Source: Arenimonas soli
Lineage (GTDB): Bacteria > Pseudomonadota > Gammaproteobacteria > Xanthomonadales > Xanthomonadaceae
Length of the DNA stretch: 64,000 nucleotides
Assembly (NCBI RefSeq): GCF_014643775.1
Contig: NZ_BMKC01000001.1
Span: forward strand, 682,001 to 746,000
Direction: 5' to 3'
The translations under genes and the position numbers were made by a program. The notes under the pieces are model-generated. The model ran no database searches. It was not told the DNA's origin and worked only from the letters and a program-made list of their open reading frames with translations. Position 1 is the first letter of the stretch. The number at the start of each line of letters is the position of its first letter. Below, piece by piece: positions 29,182-37,878 of the stretch.

Positions 29182-32100
29182 CTAGCGGAAATCCCGAGAT
29201 CGCGCATTGAGCTGCCGCGCCAGCGCGCTTTCGTCGTGCAGGCGGCTGGCGATGAGGTGGTGCACGCCGTCGACGGTTTCCCAGCGGCCTTCGACGCCCA
29301 GCAGGCGTGATTCGATAAGCACGCGGCGCTGGCGTTCGCCGAGGTCGCGCCAGACCACCACGTTGACCATGCCGTCTTCGTCCTCGAGGGTGATGAAGGT
29401 GGTGCCGCTGGCGGTTTCCGGGCGCTGGCGCATGGTCACCAGGCCGGCGGCGCGCACGCGGCTGCCGTGCGGCAGTTCGCGCAGCTCGCGCGAACGCCGG
29501 TAGCGGCGGCTGGCCAGCTGGCGGCGCAGCAGCGACAGCGGATGCGGGCCCAGGGTCAGGCCCAGGCGGGCGTAGTCGGCCAGCAGGTCTTCGCCGGTGC
29601 TGGGCACGGGCAGGCTGGCGGCGTCTTCGGCCGGCGAGCCGTCGAACAGCGGCAGCTGCGCCTCGACCCCGCCCACGGCCCAGCGCGCGCGGTGCCGGTG
29701 GCCGGCCAGGCCCTTCAGGGCGCCGGCTTCGGCCAGCAGGGCGCGGGTGCGTTCGTCCAGGCCGGCGCGATGGCACAGGTCGGCGACGTCGTCGAAGGGC
29801 CGGGCCGCGCGCGCCGCCGCCAGCGCTTCGCCGGCAACCCGCGAAAGCCCCGTGATTTCACGCAGCCCCAAGCGAATGGCCGGCTGCCGGGCGGCATCGC
29901 CGGGCCAGGCTTCCAGCGTGTTGTCCCAGTGGCTGTGGCGCACGTCCACCGGCCGCACCACGATGCCGCCGCGGCGCACGTCCTGCACCAGCTGGCTGTT
30001 GGAATAGAAGCCAAGCGGCTGCGAGTTCATCAGCGCGCAGGTGAAGGCGGCCGGCTCGTGGCACTTTAGCCAGCAGCTGGCGTAGGTGATCAGCGCGAAG
30101 CTGGCGGCGTGCGATTCCGGGAAACCATAACTGCCGAAGCCGCGGATCTGTTCGAAGATGCGTTCGGCGAAGTCGGTGTCGTAGCCGTTCTTCGCCAGGC
30201 CGGCGAACAGGCGGTCGCGGAAGTGTTCCAGGCCGCCGCGGCGTTTCCAGGCGGCCATGCCGCGCCGCAGTTCGTCGGCTTCGCCGGCGGAAAAACCGGC
30301 GGCGACGATCGCCACCTGCATCACCTGTTCCTGGAACAGCGGCACGCCCAGGGTGCGCCGGAAGACTTCTTCCAGCGCCGCCGACGGGTAGGTGACCGGC
30401 TCCAGGCCCTGCCGGCGCTGCAGGTAGGGGTGCACCATCTTTCCCTGGATCGGGCCGGGGCGGACGATGGCCACCTGCACCACCAGGTCGTAGAAGGTGC
30501 GCGGCTTCAGGCGCGGCAGCATGGCCATCTGCGCGCGCGATTCGATCTGGAACACGCCGACGGTGTCGGCCTTCCGGATCATCGCGTAGGTGGCCGGGTC
30601 TTCGGCGGGAATGGTGGCGGGCGTCAGGTCGCGGCCGCGGTGTTCGCGCAGCAGCGCCAGGCATTTGCTGACCGCGGTGAGCATGCCCAGCGCCAGGCAG
30701 TCGACCTTCAGCAGGCCCAGGGATTCGAGGTCGTCCTTGTCCCATTCGATGAGGGTGCGGTCGGGCATCGCTGCGTTCTGCACCGGTACCAGGTGGTGCA
30801 GGGGCTGGCCGGAGATGACGAAGCCGCCGACGTGCTGGCTCAGGTGCCGGGGCGCGTCGAGCAACTGGCGGGTCAGCGCCAGCACCCGCCGCATCACCGG
30901 CGCCCCGGGGTCGAAGCCACGTTCACGCAGGCGGTCTTCGATGGGTGATTCGCCGTCCCACCAGGCGAAACAGCGGCTGAGCTGGTCCACCTGGTCCGGC
31001 GGCAGGCCCAGGGCCCGGGCGACGTCGCGCACGGCGCTCTTGCCGCGGTAGCAGATGACCGTGGCCGCCAGCGCGGCGCGGTCGCGGCCGTACTTGCGGA
31101 ACACGTACTGGATGACTTCCTCGCGGCGTTCGTGTTCGAAATCGACGTCGATATCGGGCGGTTCGTTGCGTTCCTTCGACAGGAAGCGCCCGAACAGCAG
31201 GTTCATGCGCGCCGGGTCCACCTCGGTGATGCCCAGCGCGAAACACACCGCCGAATTGGCCGCCGAACCGCGGCCCTGGCACAGGATGCCCTGGCTGCGC
31301 GCGAACACCACGATGTCGTGCACGGTCAGGAAAAACGCTTCGTACTGCAGTTCGGCGACCAGCCGCAGTTCCTGTTCGATCTGCGTCCGCACTTTTTCCG
31401 GCGTGCCTCCGGGCCAGCGCCGCGCCATGCCTTCGATCGTCAGTTCGCGCAGCCAGCTCGACGGCGTGTGGCCCTCGGGCACCAGTTCGCGCGGGTAGCG
31501 GTATTGCAGCGTGCCCAGGTCGAAGGTGCAGCGGGCGGCGATGCGGCGGGTTTCTTCCAGCAGCTCGCGTGGATAGATGGCCGCCAGCGCGCCGCGCGTG
31601 CGCAGGTGGCGTTCACCGTTGGGGAAAAGGTGGGCGCCGGCGTCGGCCACGCTGAGATGGTGGCGGGTGGCGGTAAGCACGTCCTGCAGCGCGCGCCGGC
31701 CGCGCACATGCATGTGCACGTCGCCGCTGGCCACCGCCGGCAGGCCCAGCGTGGTGGCCAGCGCCTGCAGCTTCGCCAGCCGGGCGTCGTCGTCGGGACC
31801 CCGGTGCAGTTCCACCGCCAGCCAGCAGCGGCCGGGAAACCGGCCGTGCAGCCATTGCCCTTCGCGCGGGTCGGGTTCGGCGCCGGGCAGCCACAGCGCC
31901 AGCAGGCCGCTGTTGTCGGCTTCAAGGTCGTGGCGGTGCAGGCGGTATTCGCCCTTGGCGCTGCGCCGACGGCCGGTGGTGACCAGTTCGCACAGGCGCC
32001 GGTAGCCGGTTTCATCTTCGACCAGCAGCACGCAGCGCAGGCCGTCGTCCAGGCGCAGTTCGCTGCCGGTGATCAGCGGCACGCCGGTGGCTTTGGAGGC

Positions 32101-32265
32101 CTCCCAGGCACGTACGATGCCGGCCAGGGTGCATTCGTCGGTGATCGCCAGCGCGGTGTACCCCTGCTGCCTGGCGCGTTCGAACAGGTCGCGTGCGCCC
32201 GATGCCCCGCGGCCGAAACTGAAGGGCGACAGGCAGTGCAGTTCGGCGTAGCCGGGGGTGCTCAC
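29182..32265 (-). CDS. dnaE2: error-prone DNA polymerase DnaE2 (ImuC)
   Basis: DnaE2 is the catalytic polymerase of the ImuA-ImuB-DnaE2 mutasome, carrying out SOS-induced translesion synthesis. It has 1,027 residues from a GTG overlapping the imuB stop. An N-terminal PHP domain ([17 protein letters not shown]) is followed by a C-family palm with [12 protein letters not shown] and, further on, [11 protein letters not shown], supplying the three catalytic aspartates; [12 protein letters not shown] is also typical. The C-terminal OB fold ([25 protein letters not shown]) is present, while the clamp-binding tail of replicative DnaE is not. The region [17 protein letters not shown] is diagnostic. 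It is the last gene of the lexA1 operon and so LexA-regulated by position. Confidence 0.97.
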   Translation of the reverse strand: MSTPGYAELHCLSPFSFGRGASGARDLFERARQQGYTALAITDECTLAGIVRAWEASKATGVPLITGSELRLDDGLRCVLLVEDETGYRRLCELVTTGRRRSAKGEYRLHRHDLEADNSGLLALWLPGAEPDPREGQWLHGRFPGRCWLAVELHRGPDDDARLAKLQALATTLGLPAVASGDVHMHVRGRRALQDVLTATRHHLSVADAGAHLFPNGERHLRTRGALAAIYPRELLEETRRIAARCTFDLGTLQYRYPRELVPEGHTPSSWLRELTIEGMARRWPGGTPEKVRTQIEQELRLVAELQYEAFFLTVHDIVVFARSQGILCQGRGSAANSAVCFALGITEVDPARMNLLFGRFLSKERNEPPDIDVDFEHERREEVIQYVFRKYGRDRAALAATVICYRGKSAVRDVARALGLPPDQVDQLSRCFAWWDGESPIEDRLRERGFDPGAPVMRRVLALTRQLLDAPRHLSQHVGGFVISGQPLHHLVPVQNAAMPDRTLIEWDKDDLESLGLLKVDCLALGMLTAVSKCLALLREHRGRDLTPATIPAEDPATYAMIRKADTVGVFQIESRAQMAMLPRLKPRTFYDLVVQVAIVRPGPIQGKMVHPYLQRRQGLEPVTYPSAALEEVFRRTLGVPLFQEQVMQVAIVAAGFSAGEADELRRGMAAWKRRGGLEHFRDRLFAGLAKNGYDTDFAERIFEQIRGFGSYGFPESHAASFALITYASCWLKCHEPAAFTCALMNSQPLGFYSNSQLVQDVRRGGIVVRPVDVRHSHWDNTLEAWPGDAARQPAIRLGLREITGLSRVAGEALAAARAARPFDDVADLCHRAGLDERTRALLAEAGALKGLAGHRHRARWAVGGVEAQLPLFDGSPAEDAASLPVPSTGEDLLADYARLGLTLGPHPLSLLRRQLASRRYRRSRELRELPHGSRVRAAGLVTMRQRPETASGTTFITLEDEDGMVNVVVWRDLGERQRRVLIESRLLGVEGRWETVDGVHHLIASRLHDESALARQLNARSRDFR

Positions 32266-33680
32266 GCGAACCAGCCGTGCAGCATGAAGGGCCCGCGTTC
32301 GCCGGCGGCGCAGAAGATCCAGGCGCGCTGGCCTTCGGCGGTGAGCGCGACGTAGTAGTCGCGGCGCAGGTCGTCGCCGTCCCACCAGCCCGATTCGATG
32401 CGCTCGGGCCCGGCCAGCAAACGGGGCGCCGCGCCGCGCAGCGGGATGGGGCGTTCAAGCAGCCAGGTCGGGCGGGGCAGGGCCGGCGGCAGCAGGTAAC
32501 GGCCGCGCAGTTCGCGCACCCGTCGCTGGGCGTGTTCGGGGCGCGGGTCGGCGTGCGGCGCCCACTGGTGCACGGCGTCGTCGCCCAGGCGGGCCTGCAG
32601 TCGCGCCTGCAGGGCCGGCCAGTCCATCGCGCCGGCGGGCCGGGCTTCGAACAGATCGCGCCCGGCCGGCACGAAGGGCGGCAGGTCGGTGGCGCGGATG
32701 CCGAAGGCGCGCACCGGCGCCGGGATCGGTTCGCGTTCGAGCACCAGCTTCGCCAGCTCGAACAAGCGCGCCGGGTCGCGTTCGGCCGCCACCGCGCCGA
32801 CCACGTGCGCGCTGGGCGGGCGCAGGTCGTGTTCGTAGACCAACTCGAAGCCCTGTACGCCCCCGTCGCGACCGATCAGGAAGGCGCAGAGATCGCCGAG
32901 CAATCGCTTGAGCGGGAACAGCAGGCCGGTGTGGTATCGGATTTCGTCGTCGAACTCGAAGCGCGCCTCGAAGATGTCCGGCGGCTGGTAACACGGCCGC
33001 GGGTCGGGCGCGTCGCCGGTGAGCCGGTCGAGGGTGTCGAGCAGCCCGACGCCAAAACGCCGGCGCAGGCCCGGCCGCGGCAGCGCGAACAATTGCCGCA
33101 TGCGGCGCAGGCCCAGGCTGGCCAGGGCTTCGTGCGTGCCTTGATCGAAGGGCGCCAGCGCCATCGGCAGCGCATCCAGCGCGCGGCGCAGCTGGATGCT
33201 GTCGCGCACCATCAGGCCGTCCTGCTGTTTTGCCAGGCACAGCGCGCCCAGCGGCGTCGGCGCCACCGCCAGCGTATGCGCCAGGCCCAGTTCGCGCAGG
33301 TCGTCGCGCAGCAGGCGTTCAAAGCGGGGCCAGGGCCCGAACAGGCCCAGGCTGCCGCCGACTTCCAGCCACAGCGTGTCGGCGCCGTCGCGGCAGACCT
33401 GGCCGGAATAGCGGTAGGCCCAGGCGCAGGCCAGGTCGAGCAAACGGCTGGCTTCGCCCGCGTCGAAGGACACGCAGGCCAGGGTGGGGCACAGCGCCAT
33501 CGCCGCCGCCAGCGGCTGCCCGGCGCGCACGCCGACGGCCAGCGCGGACGCATTGGCCTGCACGACCATCCGCCGCTGCGGTGGCCCGTCGGCCAGGGCC
33601 AGCGGGGCGCCGGGGTCAGGCTGGCGCCGGAGCGCGGCGTCGAGCGCCCGTCGCGGCAAATGGATGGCGGCCCAGAGCAC
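32262..33680 (-). CDS. imuB: ImuB, catalytically inactive Y-family polymerase homolog
   Basis: ImuB is the hub of the mutasome, linking DnaE2 to the beta clamp and ImuA. It has 472 residues with a Y-family fold whose active-site carboxylates are missing: the usual D at the start of strand 1 is replaced ([13 protein letters not shown]), and the SxDE region reads [12 protein letters not shown]. The little-finger region and a basic C-terminal domain ([28 protein letters not shown]) are typical; the latter interacts with DnaE2 in characterised systems. The ATG is at 33680, 12 bp after the imuA stop, and the stop overlaps dnaE2. Confidence 0.95.
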   Translation of the reverse strand: MLWAAIHLPRRALDAALRRQPDPGAPLALADGPPQRRMVVQANASALAVGVRAGQPLAAAMALCPTLACVSFDAGEASRLLDLACAWAYRYSGQVCRDGADTLWLEVGGSLGLFGPWPRFERLLRDDLRELGLAHTLAVAPTPLGALCLAKQQDGLMVRDSIQLRRALDALPMALAPFDQGTHEALASLGLRRMRQLFALPRPGLRRRFGVGLLDTLDRLTGDAPDPRPCYQPPDIFEARFEFDDEIRYHTGLLFPLKRLLGDLCAFLIGRDGGVQGFELVYEHDLRPPSAHVVGAVAAERDPARLFELAKLVLEREPIPAPVRAFGIRATDLPPFVPAGRDLFEARPAGAMDWPALQARLQARLGDDAVHQWAPHADPRPEHAQRRVRELRGRYLLPPALPRPTWLLERPIPLRGAAPRLLAGPERIESGWWDGDDLRRDYYVALTAEGQRAWIFCAAGERGPFMLHGWFA

Positions 33681-33692
33681 GGCGTGCCGGCA

Positions 33693-34313
33693 TCAGTGCC
33701 GAAGGGCCGGTGCCCAGGGCACCGGCAACGCCGGGGGATGGCTGCCGCGGCATTTGAGCACCCGCAGCCCGCCGCTTTCGAACTGCAGCCGCAGCGCCGC
33801 CGGCGAAGGATTGCGCGCCGCCGACAGCGGCCGGAACAGGAAGCCCATGGCCTGGCCGGCTTCGGCCGCCACCTGCAGCCGGCGCAGGGTTTTGTCGTCG
33901 GCGCGCTGGGGCCAGCCCAGCACGGCGCCGCAGGCCTGGCTGCGCAGGCATTGTTCCAGCGCCCAGGCCGACTGCCGGCCGCCGGTGTCGACGATGTGCA
34001 GGCGGGCCAGGTCGATGCCGGCGCGGGCCAGCGCCGGCGCGTAGGGCCGGTAGGGCGGGTCCACCCAAGCGATGTCGCGGCCGGCGCGGCTGAGCCGGGC
34101 CAGGGTGGGCAGCAGCAGCGAGAGTTCGCCGACGCCGTCGGCCGGCAGCAGCAGTTCGGTGAGCGCGGCCTCGGGCCAGCCGCCGGCGGGCAGGGCGGCG
34201 TCGAGCGCGGCGTGGCCGGTGGGCTCGCGCGTGGCCTGGGCCTGGCCGCGGGGCTGGCCGCGCCAGAGCCGGCGCTGGGCCAGCAGGGTGTCGAGGGAAA
34301 GCACGGCGCCCAT
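33693..34313 (-). CDS. imuA: ImuA, RecA-like mutasome component
   Basis: ImuA (SulA/RecA-like) interacts with ImuB and RecA to promote DnaE2-dependent mutagenesis. The protein is 206 residues from the ATG at 34313 (MGAVLSLDTLLAQRRLWRG). The RecA-like core is degenerate: the Walker A position reads PAGGWPEAALTEL with no GKT, and DIAWVDPPYRPYAPALARAGIDL resembles the Walker B region. The C-terminal segment GFLFRPLSAARNPSPAALRL is typical. One base separates it from the lexA1 stop, so it is co-expressed with the repressor. Confidence 0.92.
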   Translation of the reverse strand: MGAVLSLDTLLAQRRLWRGQPRGQAQATREPTGHAALDAALPAGGWPEAALTELLLPADGVGELSLLLPTLARLSRAGRDIAWVDPPYRPYAPALARAGIDLARLHIVDTGGRQSAWALEQCLRSQACGAVLGWPQRADDKTLRRLQVAAEAGQAMGFLFRPLSAARNPSPAALRLQFESGGLRVLKCRGSHPPALPVPWAPALRH

Positions 34314-34314
34314 G

Positions 34315-34920
34315 TCAGCCCCGGCGCACCAGGCCGCAGTAAACGCCTTCGATGGCGAACACGGCGCCAACGGGCACCTCGATGGGTGCGTGGTCGGGAT
34401 TGCGCGGCAGCAGGGTGATGCGGTCCTTGCGCCGGCGCAGGCGCTTGACCGTGAGTTCGCCGTCCAGGCGCGCGACCACGATCTGGTTGTCGCCGGCGTC
34501 GGGCGTGCGGTGCACGGCGATCAGGTCGCCGTCGAAGATGCCGTCGTCGCGCATCGAATCGCCCTTCACCCGCAGCAGGTAATCGGGCCGCGGAAAAAAC
34601 AGCGCGCGGTCGAGCAGCAGGTGGCCTTCGAAGTCCGGGTCGCCGATGGGTTCGCCGGCGGCGACCTTGCCCAGCACCGGCAGCGCCAGCGAATGCGCCG
34701 GTGCCGGCAGCGTGGCCAGGCGGATGCCGCGGGCCTGGCCCGGCAGCAGGGTGAGCGCGCCCTTGGCCTCGAGCGCCTGCAGGTGCGCCTGCGCCGAGCG
34801 CGCCTGCCGGAAGCCGAAGTGGCGGGCGATTTCGGCCAGGGTGGGGGGGCGGCCCTCGCGCGTGACCTGGGCGGTGACGAAGTCGAGGATGGCCTGCTGG
34901 CGGTCGGTGAGGGTATCCAT
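34315..34920 (-). CDS. lexA1: SOS repressor LexA, cassette-linked paralog
   Basis: LexA represses SOS genes until RecA-stimulated self-cleavage. This paralog has 201 residues. An N-terminal winged helix-turn-helix (TDRQQAILDFVTAQVTREG, then FGFRQARSAQAHLQALEAKGAL) is joined to a S24 peptidase domain. The cleavage site is Ala88-Gly89 (VAAGEP), the catalytic Ser is Ser122 (VKGDSM) and Lys is Lys159. The recognition helix RQARSAQAHL differs from that of the recA-linked paralog ([10 protein letters not shown]), suggesting different operators. It leads the imuA-imuB-dnaE2 operon. An AATATA/TATATT hexamer 6 nt before the ATG lies inside a dyad that may be its own operator. Confidence 0.96.
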   Translation of the reverse strand: MDTLTDRQQAILDFVTAQVTREGRPPTLAEIARHFGFRQARSAQAHLQALEAKGALTLLPGQARGIRLATLPAPAHSLALPVLGKVAAGEPIGDPDFEGHLLLDRALFFPRPDYLLRVKGDSMRDDGIFDGDLIAVHRTPDAGDNQIVVARLDGELTVKRLRRRKDRITLLPRNPDHAPIEVPVGAVFAIEGVYCGLVRRG

Positions 34921-34922
34921 GA

Positions 34923-34936
34923 CACAAATATATGTG
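34923..34936 (-). promoter_or_regulatory. candidate LexA1 operator overlapping a -10 next to the lexA1 start
   Basis: CACAAATATATGTG has 4-bp inverted arms (CACA/TGTG) around an AT centre, placed 3-16 bp before the lexA1 ATG. On the minus strand its core TATATT could be the -10, with 6 nt to the start codon. Position and symmetry fit autoregulation, but the dyad is short and unlike the TTAG-N-CTAA box at lexA2. Confidence 0.45.
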
Positions 34937-35067
34937 GTATTCCTGTGGCCGGCCAGTCCCCCGTCGCCGGGCGTGGGGGCAGCCTGCCCCCGGGCAGGCT
35001 CACGGCCTGAGACGCGGCCCGGCTACCCTTTGTTTCCCGTCCGATTCCCCCAGCGAGCCCCCGCCCC

Positions 35068-36465
35068 ATGGCCAAAGCCAAGACCGCCTACGTCTGCAGC
35101 GACTGCGGCGCCTCCACCACCCAGTGGCAGGGCCAGTGCGGCGACTGCGGCGCCTGGAACACGCTCACCAGCTTCGTGGTCGAGCCGGCCAGCAGCGCCA
35201 AGGCCGCGGCGCCGGCGGCGGTGCGCCACGGCAGCTGGGTCGGGCGTCCGGAAGCCGCCGGCGTCACCGCCCTGCGCGACGTCAGCCAGGACGCCGAGGT
35301 GCGCGTGTCCACCACCATCGGCGAACTCGACCGCGTGCTTGGCGGCGGCATGGTCGAAGGTTCGGTGGTGCTGGTCGGCGGCGACCCGGGCATCGGCAAG
35401 TCCACCCTGCTGCTGCAGGCGCTGGCGCTGATGTCGGCGCGGCTGCCGGCGCTGTACGTCACCGGCGAAGAAAGCCTGGCCCAGGTCGCCGGCCGCGCGC
35501 AGCGGCTGGGCCTGCCGCTCGACAACCTGCATGCGCTGGCCGAAACCTGCGTGGAAAAGATCCTGGCCCAAGCCGCGGCCACCAAGCCGGCGCCGCGCCT
35601 GCTGGTGGCCGATTCCATCCAGACGCTGTGGAGCGAACTGCTGACCGCCGCGCCGGGTTCGGTCAGCCAGGTGCGCGAAAGCGCCGCCAAGCTGGTGCGT
35701 TTCGCCAAGGAAACCGGCACGTCTGTCTTCCTGGTCGGCCACGTCACCAAGGAAGGCGGCATCGCCGGCCCGCGCGTGCTCGAACACATGGTCGACGCGG
35801 TGCTGTATTTCGAAGGCGAAGCGGGCAGCCGCTTCCGGGTGCTGCGCGCGTTCAAGAACCGCTTCGGCGCGGTGAACGAACTGGGCGTGTTCGCGATGGG
35901 CGACAAGGGCCTGCGCGAAGTACCCAACCCGTCGGCGATCTTCCTGTCGGGTTCAAGCACGGCGCAGCCGGGCAGCGCGGTGATGGTGACGCGCGAAGGC
36001 ACGCGGCCGCTGCTGGTGGAAGTGCAAGCGCTGGTCGACCAGTCGCCGCTGGCCAACCCGCGGCGCGTGGCCCTGGGCCTGGAACAGAACCGCCTGGCGA
36101 TGCTGCTGGCGGTGCTGCACCGCCACGGCGGCGTCGGCGTGTTCGACCAGGACGTGTTCGTCAACGTGGTCGGCGGCATCCGCGTGCAGGAAACCGCCGC
36201 CGACCTGCCGGTGCTGCTGGCGGTGCTCAGCTCGCTGCGCGACCGGCCGCTGGCCGAAAAAACCATCGCCTTCGGCGAAGTGGGGCTCAGCGGCGAAATC
36301 CGCCCCGTGCCCAACGGCGAGGAACGCCTGAAGGAAGCCGCCACCCACGGCTTCCGCCGCGCCATCGTGCCCAAGGCGAACGCGCCGAAGAAGGGCGCCT
36401 ACAAGGACATGGAAGTCATCGCCGTCGAGCGCCTCTCCGAAGCCCTCGAAGCCGCCGCCGAGTAG
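35068..36465 (+). CDS. radA: DNA repair protein RadA
   Basis: RadA is a RecA-like ATPase that extends recombination intermediates by branch migration. The 465-residue protein begins with a zinc finger (Cys10, Cys13, Cys24, Cys27) followed by a RecA-like core with Walker A GGDPGIGKST, the RadA-specific KNRFG motif (RAFKNRFGAVNE) and a C-terminal Lon-protease-like domain (about residues 330-450) without a catalytic serine. The ATG at 35068 gives MAKAKTAYVCSDCG, the normal N-terminus. It is divergent from lexA1 with 147 bp between, and is followed by the palindrome-rich noncoding strip. Confidence 0.97.
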   Translation: MAKAKTAYVCSDCGASTTQWQGQCGDCGAWNTLTSFVVEPASSAKAAAPAAVRHGSWVGRPEAAGVTALRDVSQDAEVRVSTTIGELDRVLGGGMVEGSVVLVGGDPGIGKSTLLLQALALMSARLPALYVTGEESLAQVAGRAQRLGLPLDNLHALAETCVEKILAQAAATKPAPRLLVADSIQTLWSELLTAAPGSVSQVRESAAKLVRFAKETGTSVFLVGHVTKEGGIAGPRVLEHMVDAVLYFEGEAGSRFRVLRAFKNRFGAVNELGVFAMGDKGLREVPNPSAIFLSGSSTAQPGSAVMVTREGTRPLLVEVQALVDQSPLANPRRVALGLEQNRLAMLLAVLHRHGGVGVFDQDVFVNVVGGIRVQETAADLPVLLAVLSSLRDRPLAEKTIAFGEVGLSGEIRPVPNGEERLKEAATHGFRRAIVPKANAPKKGAYKDMEVIAVERLSEALEAAAE

Positions 36466-36477
36466 ATGTCGCCTTTT

Positions 36478-36500
36478 GTAGGAGCGCCTTCAGGCGCGAA
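36478..36500 (+). repeat. REP-like hairpin (GTAGGAGCGCCTTCAGGCGCGAA)
   Basis: A GTAGGAGCG head is followed by the stem GCGCCT-TC-AGGCGC, a close variant of the GTAGGAGCGGCTTCAGCCGCGA REP family abundant in Xanthomonas, Stenotrophomonas and Pseudomonas. It begins 12 bp after the radA stop. It may serve as a 3'-end stabiliser. Confidence 0.8.
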
Positions 36501-36554
36501 TCTTTTGCCTTGCCGTTCGGCAAGCAGGGCGCCGCTACCGCAGCTGCCGCGAGT

Positions 36555-36664
36555 GGAGGCGCCGCGCATTCGCCCCGGCCGACACGCCGCAAGTACGTCC
36601 ATGTAGTCTCATCGTCGACATCCATGTCTCCGATGGTCGGCCGGGGCGAATGCGCGACACCTCC
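36555..36664 (+). repeat. palindromic element copy 1 (110 bp, GGAGG ends)
   Basis: Two 29-nt arms (36555-36583 and 36636-36664) pair with only 2 mismatches; the inner 21 bp are perfect. The 52-nt loop ends with a 21-nt block (36613-36633) containing the small palindrome GACATCCATGTC. The same block occurs inverted in copy 2. The termini read GGAGG...CCTCC. I find no protein-coding content. Confidence 0.85.
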
Positions 36665-36785
36665 TCAACGCCACGTGGTGGCCGATGGGAAAGCAGCTTC
36701 CCGGCAACTCGGGGCGATGGCCAGAGCTTGCGGCGCGAGGGCGCCTGCCGCTCTTGATCTCCTGGCGGCCCCGACGTCCATTCAA
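36665..36785. other. spacer between the two palindromic elements
   Basis: These 121 bp contain no credible gene or RNA. A small hairpin-like stretch (GATGGGAAAGCAGCTTCCCGGC) is visible. An open frame runs through it into ffh but its reading crosses both palindromic elements and is not a real N-terminus. Confidence 0.5.
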
Positions 36786-36893
36786 GGAGGTAGCGTGCGG
36801 TCGCCCTGGCCGACTCTCGGAGACATGGATGTCGACGAGAAGCCCCCTGCAATGCGTTCACGGTCGCGGTCAGGGCGACTGCACGCTGCCTCC
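36786..36893 (-). repeat. palindromic element copy 2 (108 bp, inverted relative to copy 1)
   Basis: The left arm GGAGGTAGCGTGCGGTCGCC(CTGGCC) at 36786 pairs with the right arm ending CCTCC at 36893, with a few mismatches. The 21-nt loop block of copy 1 recurs here on the opposite strand (36817-36837) without change. In both copies the block is followed, in its own orientation, by a GTCGGCC-(G/A)-GGGCGA arm, so they are homologous elements in head-to-head orientation. Confidence 0.82.
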
Positions 36894-36941
36894 ACTTGCG
36901 AAACAACCGGGAACGACACTTGGCCGAAGGCCAAGCCCAAA

Positions 36942-36965
36942 GGGACTGAAATCCCTCCCACAAGA
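36942..36965 (-). repeat. REP-like hairpin before the CcsA-like gene's stop
   Basis: On the minus strand this reads CTTGTGGGAGGGATTTCAGTCCC: a GTGGGAGGGA head and stem GGGATT-TC-AGTCCC, the second common Xanthomonadaceae-type REP variant. It lies 5 bp downstream of the CcsA-like gene's stop, mirroring the REP placed after radA on the other strand. Confidence 0.72.
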
Positions 36966-36969
36966 AAAC

Positions 36970-37767
36970 TCAGGGGCGGTGCAGCACCAGTTCGTAGACG
37001 AACTTGCTGCCGAAGAAGGCCAGCAGCAGCAGGACCATCGCGAACAGCGTCAGCTTGGCCGCGCGTGGCCCGCGCCAGCCCCAGCGCCAGCGGCCGAACA
37101 GCAGCACCGCCAGCACGATCCAGGACAGGATCGAAAGCAGGGTCTTGTGGCCCAGGTCCTGGGCGAACAGGTCGTCCACGAACAGCACGCCCGTCAGCAG
37201 GGTCAGGCTGAGCAGGACGAAGCCGGCCACCAGGCTGCGGAAGAGCAGGGTTTCCATCTGCGTCAGCGGCGGCAGCAGGCGCATCCAGCCGCCCAGGTGG
37301 CGCTGGCGCAGGGCGTGGTCCTGGAACCACAGCATCAGCGCCAGCAGCGTCGCCACCGCCAGCGTCGCGTAGGCCAGCAGCGCCATCAGGGCGTGCAGCT
37401 GCAGGCGCCAGTCCAGGTCCGTGCGGGCGATGCTGCCGCCCAGCAGGGCATAGGCCAGCAGCACCCCGGCCGCCAGCGGGAAGACGATGATGCCCAGGGC
37501 TTCGATGCGCTGGGCCGGTCCCAGCGCCGTGGTCAGCGCCGCCATGCCCAGGCCCACCAGCGAAAGCGCCGGGAAGAAGTGCAGGTCGGCGGCCCCCGTC
37601 TGCTGCCAGGCCCAGCCGTGCACCGCCGCATGCAGGGCCACGGCCGGCAGCGCCAGCCACAGCCAGCGGCGCGGCGCCGGATGTGGGGCCTGTGCATGCC
37701 CGGCCAGCTGCTGGCTGGCGAAGGCGTACAGGAGGGTCGCGAGCAGGGCGAGGACGAGGGCGGGCAT
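36970..37767 (-). CDS. CcsA/YpjD-like cytochrome c assembly family membrane protein
   Basis: This 265-residue polytopic protein has about eight hydrophobic segments (MPALVLALLATLLYAFAS; LWLALPAVALHAAVHGWAW; LGIIVFPLAAGVLLAYALL; ALMALLAYATLAVATLLALML; SLVAGFVLLSLTLLTGVLF; SILSWIVLAVLLFG; LTLFAMVLLLLAFFGSKFVYEL). It belongs to the CcmC/CcsA-like group often encoded beside ffh in proteobacteria (YpjD). The conserved WGWRGPRAAKLTL and the histidines (HALMALLAY, DLGHKTLLSILSW) fit haem-handling relatives, although a haem role for YpjD is not established. It is divergent from ffh with a 111-bp gap. Confidence 0.87.
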   Translation of the reverse strand: MPALVLALLATLLYAFASQQLAGHAQAPHPAPRRWLWLALPAVALHAAVHGWAWQQTGAADLHFFPALSLVGLGMAALTTALGPAQRIEALGIIVFPLAAGVLLAYALLGGSIARTDLDWRLQLHALMALLAYATLAVATLLALMLWFQDHALRQRHLGGWMRLLPPLTQMETLLFRSLVAGFVLLSLTLLTGVLFVDDLFAQDLGHKTLLSILSWIVLAVLLFGRWRWGWRGPRAAKLTLFAMVLLLLAFFGSKFVYELVLHRP

Positions 37768-37878
37768 CGGCCGAGTTTGGCACAGCGGCGGGCCAGCCGA
37801 GAACCATTCTCGACTGGCCGGGGGCCGCCGGCGGCCCCGCGTTATACTTCGCCCCCCTTCGGAAAAGACCCCTGGCCC

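Noticed and set aside
36478-36965. The radA downstream strip as a small RNA gene
   Set aside because: The folds are better explained by REP hairpins and two homologous palindromic elements; no promoter-terminator pair frames a discrete RNA.
36685-37878. An apparent 398-residue N-terminal extension of Ffh reading through the palindromic elements and the CcsA-like gene
   Set aside because: Ffh homologs start at MFESLTQRL (37879); the upstream frame is Gln/Arg/His-rich and antisense to a membrane protein.
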